A stretch of 64,000 nucleotides of DNA from UBA2040 sp963977135 (GCA_963977135.1 CAXBNN010000006.1:98933-162932); one strand, 5' to 3'; shown: positions 1 to 8,076, counted from the stretch's first letter. A program made the numbers and translations. Notes: a model not told the origin generated them from the letters alone.

Positions 1-1
1 G

Positions 2-466
2 AATGAAAATGAGGCAATTGTAACCTCAATGAATCTATATTCCTTTTCTCAACAAAACAATGACGAAATGGGAATACATGTTACAAAAGTAAACGATACT
101 GATTTATACAACGACATTTTTAATGAGGTTCAACGTCTATTAACCATTAGTGAAGAAATTAGAGTTTCAGTTAAAAAAGTTGACAAAAAAATCGAAGAAC
201 AGTCCGAAAAAACAATTTCTAATGTGATTGCCTCTGGAGATTCAAAAAACTCCAAACTCTTGACAACAAAAGAAATAGCAGCGATAACCGGTAAAAGCAG
301 TAGAAACGTTAATTCATGGTTCTCTGATAAAAAATTAATGTATAAAAAAGGCGAGGATTGGATCACAACCAAAAGTGGAAAAGAAATTGGTGGTGTTGAA
401 AAAGAAGGTCAATATGGCAAATTTGTAATTTGGCCTGAATCTTTGACAAAACAGATTATAGAATAA
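2..466 (+). CDS. Hypothetical protein, 5' end outside window
   Basis: The reading frame is open to the window edge, so the true start probably lies upstream; an internal ATG at 29 gives 145 residues. The middle is charged and helical (probable coiled coil, about residues 30-70). The C-terminal part carries an 'KEIAAITGKSSRNVNSWF' stretch resembling a helix-turn-helix, followed by a short basic segment, so DNA binding is possible but unproven. I do not recognise a named family. It lies directly upstream of an attI-like element but shows no tyrosine-recombinase motif, so it is not the missing integrase. Confidence 0.6.
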   Translation, partial: NENEAIVTSMNLYSFSQQNNDEMGIHVTKVNDTDLYNDIFNEVQRLLTISEEIRVSVKKVDKKIEEQSEKTISNVIASGDSKNSKLLTTKEIAAITGKSSRNVNSWFSDKKLMYKKGEDWITTKSGKEIGGVEKEGQYGKFVIWPESLTKQIIE

Positions 467-551
467 ATAGTGATTGATAAATTGAAAAAGAGAATTGATT
501 ACTTAAGACTGGAGTTTTCTATTTTTTTTTGAAAGTAGAGTGTTGAGCATG

Positions 552-592
552 CTAAGGGAATAATCCATATGGAGATTAGCCAATTGTTAGGT
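552..592 (+). other. attI-like element, left copy
   Basis: Consists of CTAAGGGAATAAT, a short palindrome (CCATATGG at 565-572), ATTAGCCAATT and a core GTTAGGT (586-592). The same layout, with a different palindrome, occurs at 55294-55336 at the head of the right-hand cassette array, next to a truncated integrase. In both copies TAAT and ATTA flank the palindrome, so a hairpin is kept while its stem sequence differs. An insertion site of the attI type is the simplest reading; an attC-type site is the alternative. Confidence 0.6.
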
Positions 593-612
593 GCAATGAA
601 AACTATGAAATT

Positions 613-2394
613 ATGAGAATACTAAACACTGATCATTGGGAGGAACAAAACGATGGATTGTTATTTTTCGCTCAACTCATTGACGAAATGCTATTCGACT
701 ATACGCTTGATTCTTATAAACCTTTGGCACTTAATAGTCGATTATTATGTATTGAAGTTTTCGAAACAACAGAAGAGATACGTAATGGGTATATTCCTAA
801 AAAAAATCTACAATCAGTTCTTGAAGAATTAGTTTGGAGTTTGAACCAAGACATTGCTGTAAAAAGAATTCTAGGCCAAAAATTTAAAAATTATTTGAAT
901 CAAATAAATCCTAGCAACTTTAAGCTTAATCAAACAGAAAATATTGTTCGATTTATTTATAATTTATTAAATGAAAGGAAATACCTTGAAGAAATAAAAA
1001 AATGCCTCATTGAACTTATAAGTGAAGGCAAACAAAAAAACAAAATTAAATCGCTAACTAATTCTTTTGTTTCGGAATTAATAAATTACGGATATAATCC
1101 CAATCACATTTATTATCAAAATATAAATTTCTTTTTTAATGTTGACAAGAGAGAAAAAATATTATGTCACGAGGATTTGAATGACTTCTTTAAAATATTT
1201 GATTTTGAAAAAAAATCTTTTACAGTCGTATTTATTGGAGGAATAATATTCAGACACTTTAGAGATACTCTTAATTCTTTTGATATTGTAGTTACAAAAA
1301 CTTACAAATGTTTTTCTAAACTCAAAGATGATCTCGCTTTTGAAAGATCGCGTAAAAATGACCAATCATTCGTGATTTGTTCAAACGTTTACGGATTTGA
1401 TCATCACTCGGCAAAAGAAAAAGCAGAGAGTTTAATTGGTCAAATTACAAGTATTTTCAACTTTTATCACCATAAAGAAAAGCCTGAAATTATGGATAAA
1501 TGTGTAGTTCAACGAAATGACGATAATTATGTTGTAATAATTGAGAAAGCAACTAAAGCAGTTCTCAAGACTAAAACTGATGAATCACCAAGTGACGCGG
1601 CTAAATCAGTAGAATTAGCCTTGTCTCAGCTTAAACTTTCTTCAGAATCAACATATCGTTTTTCTAGAAGCATTGACCTACATGGTGCGGCATTAACATC
1701 AAATGCCATTGAAAATCAATTGCTCGATTTTTGGGCTGCCCTTGAAACCTTATTGCCAAAAGATTCAGAATCGAATAAAGATAGAATTGTTCAAATTTGT
1801 GATGGTTTAGTACCATTTTTACAAATCAACTATTTAAGTAAAATTATCAACGAACTTTATTTAGACCTAATTCAATGGAATAAGACAAAAATTAATCAGA
1901 TTTTTAACAAAATAAACAATCACGAAAGTTACACAGATCTTGAAAAAACAGCAGCTCTTATAAGTTTAGACAGCTGCAAAGAATTGAGAATGGAACTATA
2001 TGCCTTGTTAGGTGGTTTCCCATTGTTAAAAAACCGAGTATACAGTTTACATGAAACTTTGTCTAGCCCCAAATCAATTAAAAAAGTTTTAGACAGTCAT
2101 ATGGTTAAAATTAACTGGCACATTCGCAGAATTTACAGGACAAGAGGGTTAATAATACATTCAGGGAAGTATCCTACTTACACCGCCATACTTATCGAAA
2201 ATTTGCATAATTATTTAGATTTGTTCTTAAAACGAATTATTGATTTATCGATTCAAGGAATGATTAAATCAATTGAACAAGGTGTGTTCGAAACTCAAAC
2301 TGCATTATCCTTTCAATTGGGATTACTTGAATCGCACGAAAATGAAGAATTGAATGAATCTAACTTTAAAGAAGCTCTACTTGGAGAAATATAA
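613..2394 (+). CDS. HEPN-domain protein (Apea-like), integron cassette gene
   Basis: 593 residues, no signal peptide or membrane segment. The N-terminal two thirds are unrecognised. The C-terminal part (about residues 355-560) resembles the Apea-like HEPN family: a helix with 'LDFWAALETLLPK', then R511-G-L-I-I-H516, the RX4H motif used by HEPN ribonucleases. HEPN proteins of this kind are frequent in phage-defence and toxin modules, where they cleave RNA; that role is inferred here. The gene starts 21 nt after the cassette core and its stop lies 9 nt before the complementary core, so it fills one cassette. The neighbouring CBASS genes may act separately. Confidence 0.75.
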   Translation: MRILNTDHWEEQNDGLLFFAQLIDEMLFDYTLDSYKPLALNSRLLCIEVFETTEEIRNGYIPKKNLQSVLEELVWSLNQDIAVKRILGQKFKNYLNQINPSNFKLNQTENIVRFIYNLLNERKYLEEIKKCLIELISEGKQKNKIKSLTNSFVSELINYGYNPNHIYYQNINFFFNVDKREKILCHEDLNDFFKIFDFEKKSFTVVFIGGIIFRHFRDTLNSFDIVVTKTYKCFSKLKDDLAFERSRKNDQSFVICSNVYGFDHHSAKEKAESLIGQITSIFNFYHHKEKPEIMDKCVVQRNDDNYVVIIEKATKAVLKTKTDESPSDAAKSVELALSQLKLSSESTYRFSRSIDLHGAALTSNAIENQLLDFWAALETLLPKDSESNKDRIVQICDGLVPFLQINYLSKIINELYLDLIQWNKTKINQIFNKINNHESYTDLEKTAALISLDSCKELRMELYALLGGFPLLKNRVYSLHETLSSPKSIKKVLDSHMVKINWHIRRIYRTRGLIIHSGKYPTYTAILIENLHNYLDLFLKRIIDLSIQGMIKSIEQGVFETQTALSFQLGLLESHENEELNESNFKEALLGEI

Positions 2395-2403
2395 TTAAGA
2401 AAC

Positions 2404-2431
2404 ACCTAACACACGCTATTGCCATTTGAAA
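2404..2431 (+). other. Truncated attC (left half only)
   Basis: ACCTAAC at 2404-2410 is the RYYYAAC-type core complementary to the start of the HEPN cassette. It is followed by a left-arm-like ACACGCTATTGCC, but no matching right arm or GTTRRRY core follows; the next gene starts at 2432. The right half, with the original start of the next cassette, appears deleted. Confidence 0.55.
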
Positions 2432-3298
2432 ATGAACAGAATTACACAAAGACAAAATGAATCCAAATTCATTGAGTATTTAAAAGCTCAAAGGGTTGCT
2501 TACAGCCAATGCAAAATATATCAAGTATTTGATGTTATAAGTGTGCTTATGGCTATTGTATTACCCATAATTGGAATGTACAAAAACGACATTGTTAATT
2601 ATTTAGGTGCTTTTGGTGTTTTATGGACAATTATTTATTTGGTAACAGAGAATTATAGAAAGAAGAAAACCGAACAAGGTGCAAAAATCCAAGAACAATT
2701 CGATACTGAACTTTTCGAAATTCCTTGGAATAACATACTTTGTAAAAGCAAAATTAACACAGACACTAGTATTGACTTAGCGAAAGAATATAAAGGGAAA
2801 GATTTATCAAACTGGTATTCATTGGAAGTTGATTCTTCTTTACCAAAATCAATTGCTATCATTCTTTGTCAGAGAATTAACTTCTCTTGGGAGTTAAAAC
2901 TTAGAAAAAGGTATGTTGCTTTTTTATTAATTCTCCTAGTAGCATATTATGGAATTTTCATTGGATTTTTTGTTTCAAAAAATATTGGATTCTATGATAT
3001 ACTTTTACTCATTGCACCTTCTCTTTCATTTCTAATTTATGGCGTTCAAAACAGTCTTTCTTTGAAAAATCATATTAATTCAAAAAATGAAACGCTTAGT
3101 CAAATAGATGAGATTCTAAACAAATATTCTGGGAACAGAGAATTGCCAAATGATTTAATTTTAAGACAAATTCAGGATATAATTTACACCGAAAGAACTG
3201 TACCTGAAAAAATACCTGATTGGTTTTACAAAGTATCTAAATCTTCAAATGAAAACAGAACTGATAACATTATTAAATCAATAAAAGAAAAACTATAA
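2432..3298 (+). CDS. S-4TM family pore-forming effector (CBASS)
   Basis: 288 residues from ATG 2432; a TTG two codons upstream (2426) is possible but less likely, since family members begin close to the conserved N-terminal RQNE. Seen features are the 'ITQRQNES' start, 'EQFDTELFEIPWN' after the first membrane pair, and four hydrophobic segments near residues 28-48, 54-74, 160-182 and 186-208. These match the SMODS-associated S-4TM family, membrane proteins proposed to open pores when they sense a cyclic nucleotide. The stop codon (3296-3298) directly abuts the ATG of the CD-NTase, implying translational coupling. Together the two genes form a minimal type I CBASS: on infection the synthase makes a second messenger and this protein disrupts the inner membrane. 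Confidence 0.85.
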   Translation: MNRITQRQNESKFIEYLKAQRVAYSQCKIYQVFDVISVLMAIVLPIIGMYKNDIVNYLGAFGVLWTIIYLVTENYRKKKTEQGAKIQEQFDTELFEIPWNNILCKSKINTDTSIDLAKEYKGKDLSNWYSLEVDSSLPKSIAIILCQRINFSWELKLRKRYVAFLLILLVAYYGIFIGFFVSKNIGFYDILLLIAPSLSFLIYGVQNSLSLKNHINSKNETLSQIDEILNKYSGNRELPNDLILRQIQDIIYTERTVPEKIPDWFYKVSKSSNENRTDNIIKSIKEKL

Positions 3299-4072
3299 AT
3301 GTCTGTACTATCATATCTAACCGGCTTATCCAGTTCAATCACAATATCAAATTGGGAAAGAACGTCAATAGACACCTCAATAAATACTTTGTCAACGAAG
3401 CTTGGGTATTATTTTAATAATATAGAAAGTAAGTTTGTTTTTGGCTCTTATGATAGAAAAACAATTCTTAGAAGAAGTAAGGATACCAATTCAGATGTGG
3501 ATTTTATGGTCAGCTATAAAGATGGCTCTGATTGGACACCACAGACTCTGATGAATAGACTTAAAAGGTTTGCAGAAGCTAACTATTCAAAAAATGAAAT
3601 CTATCAATCTTCACCTACAATTGTACTTGAATTAAGTCATATAAAATTTGAGCTAGTTCCTGCTTATCACACTTGGGGCACCTATCATATTCCAGCACCA
3701 GCTTCAAGTTATTCAACTTGGATTGACTCGTATCCAAATGCAATGAGAAAAAATTTAAATGACAAAAACAAAAACAATAATTATCAAATAAGAAAATTAG
3801 TAAGGCTTCTAAAATATTGGAATGTTATTAATGGTAAAGTTTATTCATCGTATGAATTAGAAAAATATGTGATTGACAAGTATTTCTTTTTTTGCACAAA
3901 TCTAAAAGATTACTTTTTTCAAGCTGTTGAGGGACTACCAACATACGGCTTAGCAAATTATAAAGAATCTAAAGTGAATTCATTACAGACAATCGTAGCG
4001 AACACAAAAAAATATGAGCAAGATAACATGCCATTCACAGCAGAAAGCGAAATAAAAAAAATATTTGAATAA
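3299..4072 (+). CDS. CD-NTase (SMODS nucleotidyltransferase), CBASS synthase
   Basis: 257 residues, cytoplasmic. The nucleotidyltransferase fold is shown by G49-S50 followed by D66-V-D68, the metal-binding pair, and by a third acidic position in 'FELVPA' (E118). Glu at this position replaces the Asp seen in DncV-type enzymes. The C-terminal helical region (about 145-257) fits the OAS/CD-NTase substrate-binding domain. It would make a cyclic or linear oligonucleotide signal; the product cannot be read from sequence. No Cap2/Cap3 (type II) or HORMA/TRIP13 (type III) partner is present. The gene abuts the S-4TM effector and is followed 7 nt later by an attC-like site. Confidence 0.88.
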   Translation: MSVLSYLTGLSSSITISNWERTSIDTSINTLSTKLGYYFNNIESKFVFGSYDRKTILRRSKDTNSDVDFMVSYKDGSDWTPQTLMNRLKRFAEANYSKNEIYQSSPTIVLELSHIKFELVPAYHTWGTYHIPAPASSYSTWIDSYPNAMRKNLNDKNKNNNYQIRKLVRLLKYWNVINGKVYSSYELEKYVIDKYFFFCTNLKDYFFQAVEGLPTYGLANYKESKVNSLQTIVANTKKYEQDNMPFTAESEIKKIFE

Positions 4073-4079
4073 AAAAGAC

Positions 4080-4209
4080 TACTAACAATGTATGTGAAAA
4101 ATACGCGGAACAGTAATAAATTCAAGGGTTTTGGCTCATTTCAAACTTTATGTTTAACCGAATTTTCGTACTTTGAAATCGCCTTTTGATCAAATAAGCA
4201 GCATTATCA
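4080..4209 (+). other. attC-like site after the CBASS pair
   Basis: A 130-nt element runs from TACTAAC (4080-4086) to ATTATCA (4203-4209). Its left arm shares CTAACAATGTAT with the attC at 57376. The interior can pair GGCTCATTTCAAA with TTTGAAATC-GCC. The right core has A where GTTRRRY needs G at the crossover point, so recombination should be impaired. Its length is close to the 126-132 nt of four attC sites in the right array. Confidence 0.6.
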
Positions 4210-4221
4210 ATTAAAGTAAAT

Positions 4222-4782
4222 ATGGATATTTATTACGAAAAAGCCGGAGAAAAAATAGGTCCTATTGCAATTACTGACATAGAGCAAGACATTATATCAT
4301 CTGAGACTTTGGTTTGGCATGTTGGTTTAAAGGAATGGGTCAAGGCTAAGGAACTTCTAGAATTCAAAGACTATCTTGAAAAGACACCACCACCACTACC
4401 AACTAGTTCAAAAAGAAACACTTACGAAAAATATGACCCAACTTATGAAAAAGAAACAGATGCAACTATATTTGGCATTGGAATTATAATATTTAGTTTC
4501 GTTGCAGTTTTAATTAGAAATCTTGAAGGACTGCCAGATTTCTACCCAACACTTATGTTGTGTATTGGTGCAATAATCGCAATTGGTTCTTCTGTTTATG
4601 CCTATCGTACCGCTAAAGAACAAAACCGCAATTATGAATTATGGGCGATATTAGGTTTACTTACTCCAGCAATTGCTTTAATAATTTTAGGTCAGTTGTC
4701 AAAACTAAAAGTGAAAAAGAAATCTGATTTTGAGAAACAATTAGACGACATGAATAAAACTGAGATTGATAACAGTAAATAA
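4222..4782 (+). CDS. GYF_2 (DUF4339) domain membrane protein, cassette gene
   Basis: 186 residues. Residues 1-52 form a GYF_2 domain (YYEKAGEKIGPI...TLVWHVGLKEWVKA), a small fold thought to bind proline-rich peptides. A proline linker with PPPLP (about 55-61) follows, then three hydrophobic segments near 86-106, 109-129 and 139-160, and a charged tail. The domain order GYF_2 plus membrane region is common in Bacteroidota; a role in protein interaction at the membrane is inference. The gene starts 12 nt after the cassette core and its last codons contain the closing core TGATAAC (4767-4773). Confidence 0.75.
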   Translation: MDIYYEKAGEKIGPIAITDIEQDIISSETLVWHVGLKEWVKAKELLEFKDYLEKTPPPLPTSSKRNTYEKYDPTYEKETDATIFGIGIIIFSFVAVLIRNLEGLPDFYPTLMLCIGAIIAIGSSVYAYRTAKEQNRNYELWAILGLLTPAIALIILGQLSKLKVKKKSDFEKQLDDMNKTEIDNSK

Positions 4783-4790
4783 ACAAACCA
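4767..4790 (+). other. attC left half at end of GYF_2 gene
   Basis: TGATAAC (4767-4773) lies inside the 3' end of the GYF_2 gene and is complementary to the start of that cassette. No right half follows; repeat copy A begins at 4791, so the array was cut at this point. Confidence 0.45.
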
Positions 4791-5008
4791 AAGATCCAAC
4801 ACACCCTAAAACAAAACCTCCTCCACCTCACCATCCCCAACAAAGATTTCTCACATAGACTCCCGGTTAGAAAATAGGGAAAACCATACAGTGGAACATA
4901 GGCGACTTAGGTTAGCAGTGTATCGCCATTAAGTATGTTTCGCTTATAACGCTTCGGCTTTTCACCCAACAAAATCCAGATTAGAAGTACATACTTCAGT
5001 TCAAAAGT
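4791..5008 (+). pseudogene. Repeat-gene copy A, heavily decayed
   Basis: Aligns with the intact gene at 7687-8076 over its first about 220 nt, for example the shared stretches 'cacctcaccatccccaacaa' and 'catacagtggaacataggcg'. The start ATG is AAG here (4791-4793), small indels and stops break the frame, and homology fades after 5008. The rest of the gap to 5149 shows nothing I can name. It marks the left border of the first accessory gene block. Confidence 0.8.
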
Positions 5009-5149
5009 CCCCTTCGCCAACCCTCAAACCAAAGCTTTGCCCACTAGCGCAGAAGCACGAATGATGTAAGTCTTATAAAGAATTATGTAAGCCTTTCCGG
5101 TATAATCTATTGTAACTTAAGACCATAATTAATCTAAAATTATAATAGT

Positions 5150-5545
5150 ATGAAGAAAAAGATGAATTTTTGGGCTTTTGGCCTTACGTTAATGATAGCA
5201 ATAGTAGTTTCCAGTTGCTCGAATATGAACGATGCTAAAATTGATCTGTCGGCCAACGAACAACAAAAAGAAGAAGCATTCAATCAAATCCTTGACAACC
5301 AGGAACTGCTTAATGACTTTATGAATGAAATGATGGCACAACCCACTTCCATGAATAGGATGATGGAGAATGACGGGTTTATGAACAACATGTTTAATCA
5401 AGAAAATATGGATTACATGCACGAACACAATCCTGAAATGAATAACTACATGATGAACAATATGAAGTACAGGATGGACAGGGATACTTCTATTGCCAAA
5501 GAATGGGACAATTGGATGATGAAACGAATGCACGAGTATCAATAG
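5150..5545 (+). CDS. Methionine-rich lipoprotein
   Basis: 131 residues. N-terminal lipoprotein signal (hydrophobic 8-20, lipobox SSC with Cys23). The mature part is very rich in Met (about 20), Asn, Asp and Glu, with MM pairs and several His. Such Met clusters in the periplasm often bind Cu(I) or Ag(I), so copper binding or sensing is a reasonable inference; no named family recognised. It is followed 80 nt later by a SHOCT protein and a DUF302 protein, a set often found on metal- or stress-related islands. Confidence 0.7.
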   Translation: MKKKMNFWAFGLTLMIAIVVSSCSNMNDAKIDLSANEQQKEEAFNQILDNQELLNDFMNEMMAQPTSMNRMMENDGFMNNMFNQENMDYMHEHNPEMNNYMMNNMKYRMDRDTSIAKEWDNWMMKRMHEYQ

Positions 5546-5625
5546 TTATAAGATAAAGCCCGTTTCAGGAATATCTGGATGGGAAAATAGTTTCTTTAAC
5601 CATTAATAAAAAAGGAGAATTTAGT

Positions 5626-5847
5626 ATGATGAATCGATATGGATCTCATGGCTGGGGAATGGTTTGGTGGTGGATTATTGCCATTGGCATTGTCGCGGCC
5701 ATTGTTTGGATAGTGACTAAACGGTTGAACAAAAGCAGTACCAATCAAGGTATGAGCAAATCGGCCCTCGAAATTTTAAAAGAGCGCTACGCCAGAGGCG
5801 AAATAGACAAACAGGAATTCGAAGAACGCAAGAGAGATTTAACATAA
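5626..5847 (+). CDS. SHOCT-domain small membrane protein
   Basis: 73 residues: an N-terminal Gly/Trp-rich stretch, one membrane helix (about 12-31), and a C-terminal SHOCT domain (about 43-72, 'SALEILKERYARGEIDKQEFEERKRDL'). SHOCT is a short oligomerisation helix found at protein ends. An AAAGGAG 8 nt before the ATG is a strong Shine-Dalgarno site, unusual for Bacteroidota, and may reflect acquisition from another lineage. The DUF302 gene follows after 11 nt, so the two are probably cotranscribed. Confidence 0.85.
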   Translation: MMNRYGSHGWGMVWWWIIAIGIVAAIVWIVTKRLNKSSTNQGMSKSALEILKERYARGEIDKQEFEERKRDLT

Positions 5848-5858
5848 AATATATAGAA

Positions 5859-6245
5859 ATGAAATACTACTACGAAAAAACCTTGAAAGATGTGAGCTTC
5901 GAAGAAGCTATTCAAAAAGTAACGGATGGCTTAAAAGAAGAAGGCTTTGGTATCCTTACCGAAATAGATGTGCAAGCCACCCTCAAGGAAAAGCTGGACG
6001 AGGATTTTAGGCCTTACCGAATTCTGGGTGCGTGCAATCCACCTTTTGCACACAAGGCATTACTTGCCGAGGATAAAATCGGTATTATGCTACCCTGCAA
6101 TGTAATTGTACAGCAAAAAGACGATGGCGTTGCAGTCGCGGCAGTCGATCCGGTGGCCTCCATGCAGGCAGTCGGTAACAAAGACTTGGGAAAAATAGCC
6201 GAAGAAATTCAATCTAAATTAAAATCAGTGATTGAAAATCTTTAA
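5859..6245 (+). CDS. DUF302 domain-containing protein
   Basis: 128 residues, cytoplasmic, full length for a single DUF302 domain ('GFGILTEIDVQATLKEKL...YRILGACNPPFAHKAL...GIMLPCNVIVQ'). The family has a conserved Cys-Pro region (GACNPP) and appears next to metal, sulphur or redox stress genes; its biochemical role is not established. It belongs to a short run with the SHOCT gene upstream (11 nt) and the APC permease downstream (38 nt). Confidence 0.88.
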   Translation: MKYYYEKTLKDVSFEEAIQKVTDGLKEEGFGILTEIDVQATLKEKLDEDFRPYRILGACNPPFAHKALLAEDKIGIMLPCNVIVQQKDDGVAVAAVDPVASMQAVGNKDLGKIAEEIQSKLKSVIENL

Positions 6246-6283
6246 TCTTATTGAAGAAAACAGTTGCTGATGAAAAACGGTGA

Positions 6284-7594
6284 ATGAAAGAGTATAAAAA
6301 AAATAGTTTAACACTGAAAGGCGCAGTTGCTCTCGGTACTGGTGTTATGATTGGCGCCGGAATATTTGCCCTTTTGGGACAGGTGGCTGAATTGTCAGGA
6401 ACATGGTTTCCCTATATCTTTATTGTCGGAGCAATCATTTCCGCTTTCAGTGCTTATTCCTACATCAAGGTTTCCAATGCCTATCCATCTGCCGGTGGCA
6501 TAGCCATGATATTAATGAAAGCCTACGGAAAGACAACAATCACCGCAGCTGCATCCGTTTTGATGGCTCTTTCTATGATTATCAATGAAAGTTTGGTAGC
6601 AAGAACGTTTGGTTCCTATACCATGCAACTTTTTGATTTGGACAATAACGCCTTGTGGGTGCCGTCTTTAGGTGTTGCCTTATTGATACTTGCCTACATT
6701 GTTAATATATCGGGAAATAAGATTATCGGGAAGACCTCACAGTTCATGGCAATAGTCAAAATAGCAGGGATTCTCGTGTTTGCAATTGGAGGTTTGTGGG
6801 CCGCTCATTTTACTTTAGGTAATTTAATGCCTACCTCATCTGATGCAAGTGATTATTCGCCTGCAAGTTATATTGGAGCTATTGCACTTTCAATATTGGC
6901 CTTTAAAGGATTTACAACAATTACCAATAGTGGGGGAGAAATCACCAAACCACACAAAAATGTGGGAAGAGCTATCATTATTTCATTAATCATTTGCACG
7001 ATAGTTTATTTTTTAGTTGCCATTGCTGTAAATGCCAGTTTGTCCATCCCTGAAATAGTCAAAGCAAAAGATTACTCCCTCGCAGAAGCTGCAAGACCTG
7101 CCTTTGGAAATTATGGACTTTATTTTACAGTGGGAATAGCAATTGTGGCTACCATTTCAGGAATAATTGCCAGTATTTTTGCTGTTTCTAGGATGACAGC
7201 AATGTTAACTGATATGAATCTTATTCCACACAGCCATTTCGGAATGTCAGGAAGCATTCAAAAACACATGTTGATTTATATAGTCGTCATTGCAATTACC
7301 TTAACCATTTTCTTTGACTTGTCGCGCATTGCTTCTATTGGCGCAATATTCTACTTAGTGATGGATATGATTGTTCACTGGGGCGTTTTTAAACATTTAC
7401 GAAAAGAAGTCAATGCGAATCCTATTATCTTACTATCAGCACTATTGCTTGACTTGATAGTCCTAATTGCTTTTTTATGGGTCAAAGCCAGCTCTGATAT
7501 TTTTGTTGTAATCATCTCAGCAATCGGGATTGTTTTGGTTTTTGCCGGAGAGAAATGGTTTTTACATTGGAAGGAAAATAAAACAACGGAGTAA
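6284..7594 (+). CDS. APC-family amino-acid/amine permease
   Basis: 436 residues with about 12 hydrophobic segments. TM1 contains the APC-superfamily break 'GVMIGAGIFALLGQ' (about 19-32), and 'NAYPSAGGIAMILMKAYG' follows TM2. It should import or exchange an amino acid or polyamine across the inner membrane; substrate unknown. No soluble C-terminal USP domain is fused, although such permeases often have one. It ends the first accessory block; repeat-gene copy B starts 93 nt downstream. Confidence 0.85.
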   Translation: MKEYKKNSLTLKGAVALGTGVMIGAGIFALLGQVAELSGTWFPYIFIVGAIISAFSAYSYIKVSNAYPSAGGIAMILMKAYGKTTITAAASVLMALSMIINESLVARTFGSYTMQLFDLDNNALWVPSLGVALLILAYIVNISGNKIIGKTSQFMAIVKIAGILVFAIGGLWAAHFTLGNLMPTSSDASDYSPASYIGAIALSILAFKGFTTITNSGGEITKPHKNVGRAIIISLIICTIVYFLVAIAVNASLSIPEIVKAKDYSLAEAARPAFGNYGLYFTVGIAIVATISGIIASIFAVSRMTAMLTDMNLIPHSHFGMSGSIQKHMLIYIVVIAITLTIFFDLSRIASIGAIFYLVMDMIVHWGVFKHLRKEVNANPIILLSALLLDLIVLIAFLWVKASSDIFVVIISAIGIVLVFAGEKWFLHWKENKTTE

Positions 7595-7648
7595 GCCAAA
7601 AATCCTCCACCTTCCTCCCACCTTTCTCACAAATACCTCACAAATCCG

Positions 7649-7656
7649 TAAGTTTG
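7649..7656 (+). promoter_or_regulatory. Bacteroidota-type -7 box upstream of repeat-gene copy B
   Basis: TAAGTTTG fits the TAnnTTTG consensus of the Bacteroidota primary sigma factor and lies 30 nt before the ATG. The aligned position in pseudogene copy D (16245-16252) reads TATCTTCG, so the box is lost there. No clear -33 TTTG was found. Confidence 0.4.
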
Positions 7657-7686
7657 CAACTTCAAAACAAAGCAAACATCAAAACA

Positions 7687-8076
7687 ATGATCAAACACGA
7701 ACTAAAAGACAAGCTCCTTCACCTCACCATCCCCAACAAAGATTTCTCCCACAGAATACCTGTTGAGAAGATAGGTAAAGCCATACAGTGGAACATAGGC
7801 GACTTAGGTTCGGAACGTATCGTCATTAAGAATGTTTCGCGTTTAACGCTTCGGCTTTTCACCCAAAATATTACGGATGAGAAGTATATACTTCAGTTCA
7901 AAGACATCGTTCAGGAATATGCACCAAAGAATAACATCGATTGGAAAGCGACCTTGTTGGCTGTAACGATACAAAACGAATACAATTCTCGCATGGCGGT
8001 TCAGGAAGGTGCTGCTTCCAAAATGACCACGGATGAGATTATTGGGATTTTGGAGGAGAAGTATGGGTTGGATTAG
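7687..8076 (+). CDS. Unknown protein, intact copy B of the repeated gene
   Basis: 129 residues from ATG 7687; a TTG start 11 codons upstream is less likely because that stretch overlaps the -7 box. Soluble, basic, without membrane segments; the centre (about 30-70) looks like alternating strands and the end 'TTDEIIGILEEKYGLD' is helical. I recognise no family. Three further same-strand copies or fragments (4791, 10840, 16284) surround it, each at the edge of an accessory gene block. It is the only copy with start, stop and open frame intact. Whether it is a cargo gene, an insertion target or a recombination substrate cannot be told from sequence. Confidence 0.7.
   Translation: MIKHELKDKLLHLTIPNKDFSHRIPVEKIGKAIQWNIGDLGSERIVIKNVSRLTLRLFTQNITDEKYILQFKDIVQEYAPKNNIDWKATLLAVTIQNEYNSRMAVQEGAASKMTTDEIIGILEEKYGLD

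Larger units (their letters stand above)
552..4790 (+). mobile_element. Remnant integron-like cassette array (left)
   Basis: The array starts with an attI-like element and carries three cassettes in one orientation: HEPN protein, S-4TM/CD-NTase pair, and GYF_2 protein. Cassette 1 begins GTTAGGTG (586) and ends CACCTAAC (2403-2410), exact reverse complements. Cassette 3 begins ATTATCAAT (4203) and ends ATTGATAAC (4765-4773), complementary except for the first base. This matching is expected because an integron cassette carries both ends of its own attC. No integrase gene adjoins it, and the attC sites are truncated or mutated, so the array looks immobile. Calling it an integron is inference from these ends and from the second array at 54.9-63.1 kb. 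Confidence 0.7.

Noticed and set aside
613..4072. One three-gene defence system (HEPN + S-4TM + CD-NTase)
   Set aside because: The HEPN gene has its own matching cassette ends, so it is a separate unit; cooperation is possible but unsupported.
5189..5542. 117-residue frame antisense to the Met-rich lipoprotein
   Set aside because: His/Val-rich antisense shadow of the ATG-rich coding strand.
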